The position numbers and the translations under genes are program-made. From Candidatus Cloacimonadota bacterium (lineage in GTDB: Bacteria; Cloacimonadota; Cloacimonadia; Cloacimonadales; JAIOQZ01): 64,000 nucleotides of DNA. Shown piece by piece: positions 62,938 through 64,000 of the stretch; the stretch's first letter is position 1, and each line of letters opens with the position of its first letter. The notes beneath the pieces are model-generated. The model made no database searches and was not told the DNA's origin. It saw only the letters and a program-made list of their open reading frames with translations. The stretch spans positions 1 to 64,000 of the forward strand of contig JAIOQZ010000011.1 in NCBI GenBank assembly GCA_021108395.1. Direction: 5' to 3'.

Positions 62938-64000
62938 ATGTTCACGCGAATTCGAGGTCAGCAGCGGGCGGTGGAGCTGCTGCAGCGCGCCTTGCGGGAT
63001 GACCGCACCGCGCACAGCTATCTGTTTCACGGGCCGCAGGGTGTCGGCAAGGTTACTGCGGCGCTGGCGCTGGGCATGGCGCATAACTGCCTGGCGCCCA
63101 AGTTGCGCCGTCCCTGCGGCGAGTGCAACTCGTGCCGCAAGTTCATCACGTTCAACCACCCCGATCTGCTCTACATCTTCCCCACGCCCAACCTCAGCAT
63201 CACGCCCGAACGCGAGATAAAGGACAAGGCGCTGGCCGAACAGTACGAAGCCTACCTCGAAAACCGCCGCAAGCACCCCTGGCGCGAGTTTCTCTTCACC
63301 AGCAGAACCGGAATCCGGCTCGATATGATTCGCATGTTGCAGCATCACGTCATTCGCACCCCGCTCGAGGGGCGGTTCAAGGTGTATATCATCGAGGACG
63401 CGGAGACGATGGGCAGGCAGGCCGCCAACGCCTTCCTCAAGACGCTCGAAGAACCGCCCGCCGACACCCGCATCATCCTCACCACCACGCGACCGCACCT
63501 CCTGCTGCAAACCATCCTCTCACGCTGCCAGAAAGTGCCCTTTCAGCCGCTCACCAGACAGATCATCGAGACCGAGCTGATCGAGAACCGCTCGCTGGAA
63601 AACATCGAGGCCAAGACCTACGCCCGCATTGCCGGGGGTAACATGGAAAAGGCGCTGCGACTGGTCGAGGAAGGGCACATCGAGGCGCGGCAACTGGCCA
63701 TCGAGTTCGTCGAGATCCTCATCGCGCAGGACGACAACGAGTTTCTCGATTTCCTCGAACGCTCACATCAGGGCAAGGTGCACGCGGTCTATGACGAACT
63801 GCTCACCTACCTGGCCGTGTGGCTGGCCGATGTGGGACTGTATAAGGACGACCCCGACCAGATCGCCAATATCGACAAGACGCACCTGTTCGACCACTTC
63901 TACGCCCACCGCGTCGATGCCGATGAACTCATCAGCGATCTGCTCGACACGCTCGACGGCCTGCGCCGCCGACTGAGGGGCAACGTGAACCCACGACTCG
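62938..64000 (+). CDS. holB: DNA polymerase III delta' subunit (partial, runs off the window)
   Basis: The frame stays open from ATG 62938 to the end (354 codons). It begins FTRIRGQQRAVELLQRAL. The P-loop-like HGPQGVGKVTAALALG has GKVT in place of GKS/T. A zinc-binding cysteine block follows (NCLAPKLRRPCGECNSC), then NHPDLLYIFPTP, KVYIIEDAETMGRQAANAFLKTLEEPP and ILSRCQKVPFQP (sensor/SRC motif). These are clamp-loader delta'/DnaX hallmarks; the SRC with a degenerate P-loop favours delta'. An insert of about 45 residues (KDKALAEQYEAYLENRRKH) lies between the zinc block and the conserved middle. The start is 2 nt after the GNAT stop. The C-terminus is missing. Confidence 0.88.
   Translation, partial: MFTRIRGQQRAVELLQRALRDDRTAHSYLFHGPQGVGKVTAALALGMAHNCLAPKLRRPCGECNSCRKFITFNHPDLLYIFPTPNLSITPEREIKDKALAEQYEAYLENRRKHPWREFLFTSRTGIRLDMIRMLQHHVIRTPLEGRFKVYIIEDAETMGRQAANAFLKTLEEPPADTRIILTTTRPHLLLQTILSRCQKVPFQPLTRQIIETELIENRSLENIEAKTYARIAGGNMEKALRLVEEGHIEARQLAIEFVEILIAQDDNEFLDFLERSHQGKVHAVYDELLTYLAVWLADVGLYKDDPDQIANIDKTHLFDHFYAHRVDADELISDLLDTLDGLRRRLRGNVNPRL

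Overview
The window looks like chromosomal DNA of a Gram-negative bacterium of the FCB superphylum, most likely a Cloacimonadota-type or related uncultured lineage; the phylum is inferred, not proven. The evidence is lipid A genes (lpxB, lpxH), a signal-peptide peptidase, and many large secreted proteins that end in a type-A sorting domain of the kind used by the type IX secretion system (NPFNP motif, VYNxxGQxV motif, final MLLLK). The DNA is GC-rich and densely coded on both strands, with good AGGAG ribosome binding sites. One AT-rich stretch (about 2.3-4.1 kb) and AT-rich upstream regions of the surface-protein genes stand out.

Layout. 0.2-2.3 kb: two nucleotide-sugar genes (WbpB/WlbA-type oxidase and WecB/WbpI-type 2-epimerase). 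2.4-4.0 kb: an AT-rich pair, ornithine/alanine-racemase family plus GNAT. 4.1-6.2 kb: a secreted peptidylarginine deiminase of the Porphyromonas (PPAD) type. 6.4-9.4 kb: lpxB, a DUF374 acyltransferase and an aminotransferase, divergent from gdhA. 11.1-13.9 kb: DUF4159, lpxH and two cyclophilin-like genes. 14.1-19.7 kb: a secreted M14 carboxypeptidase convergent with a gingipain-like C25 protease. 20-25.7 kb: a patB-type C-S lyase, an MscS channel, a TauE/SafE exporter, tRNA-Asp, glycerate 2-kinase and manA. 25.8-44.5 kb: seven secreted proteins, all on the minus strand; five to six are large modular proteins sharing domains, leaders and 3' ends. 44.7-48.9 kb: an orphan UgpC/MalK ATPase, a broken glycosyltransferase between 77-bp direct repeats, an aspartic-protease/PDZ lipoprotein and its TetR regulator. 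49-52.3 kb: tig-clpP-clpX and tRNA-Leu. 52.7-60.6 kb: a TPR protein, a DUF4390/NtrY/NtrC/SppA operon and a PDZ outer-membrane-like protein. 60.9 kb to the end: gltX, a GNAT and a truncated holB.

Functional themes. The window mixes housekeeping genes with a large exported proteome. The C25 protease, M14 carboxypeptidase and peptidylarginine deiminase within 16 kb resemble the gingipain/PPAD arrangement, in which a protease exposes C-terminal arginines that the deiminase converts to citrulline. The surface-protein block shows active duplication: a block of about 690 bp is identical between two genes, and a leader is shared by four.

The most unusual non-coding signal is a multi-hairpin intergenic repeat with three full copies and one partial copy. 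It abuts or overlaps gene stop codons, and its stems show compensatory base changes between copies.
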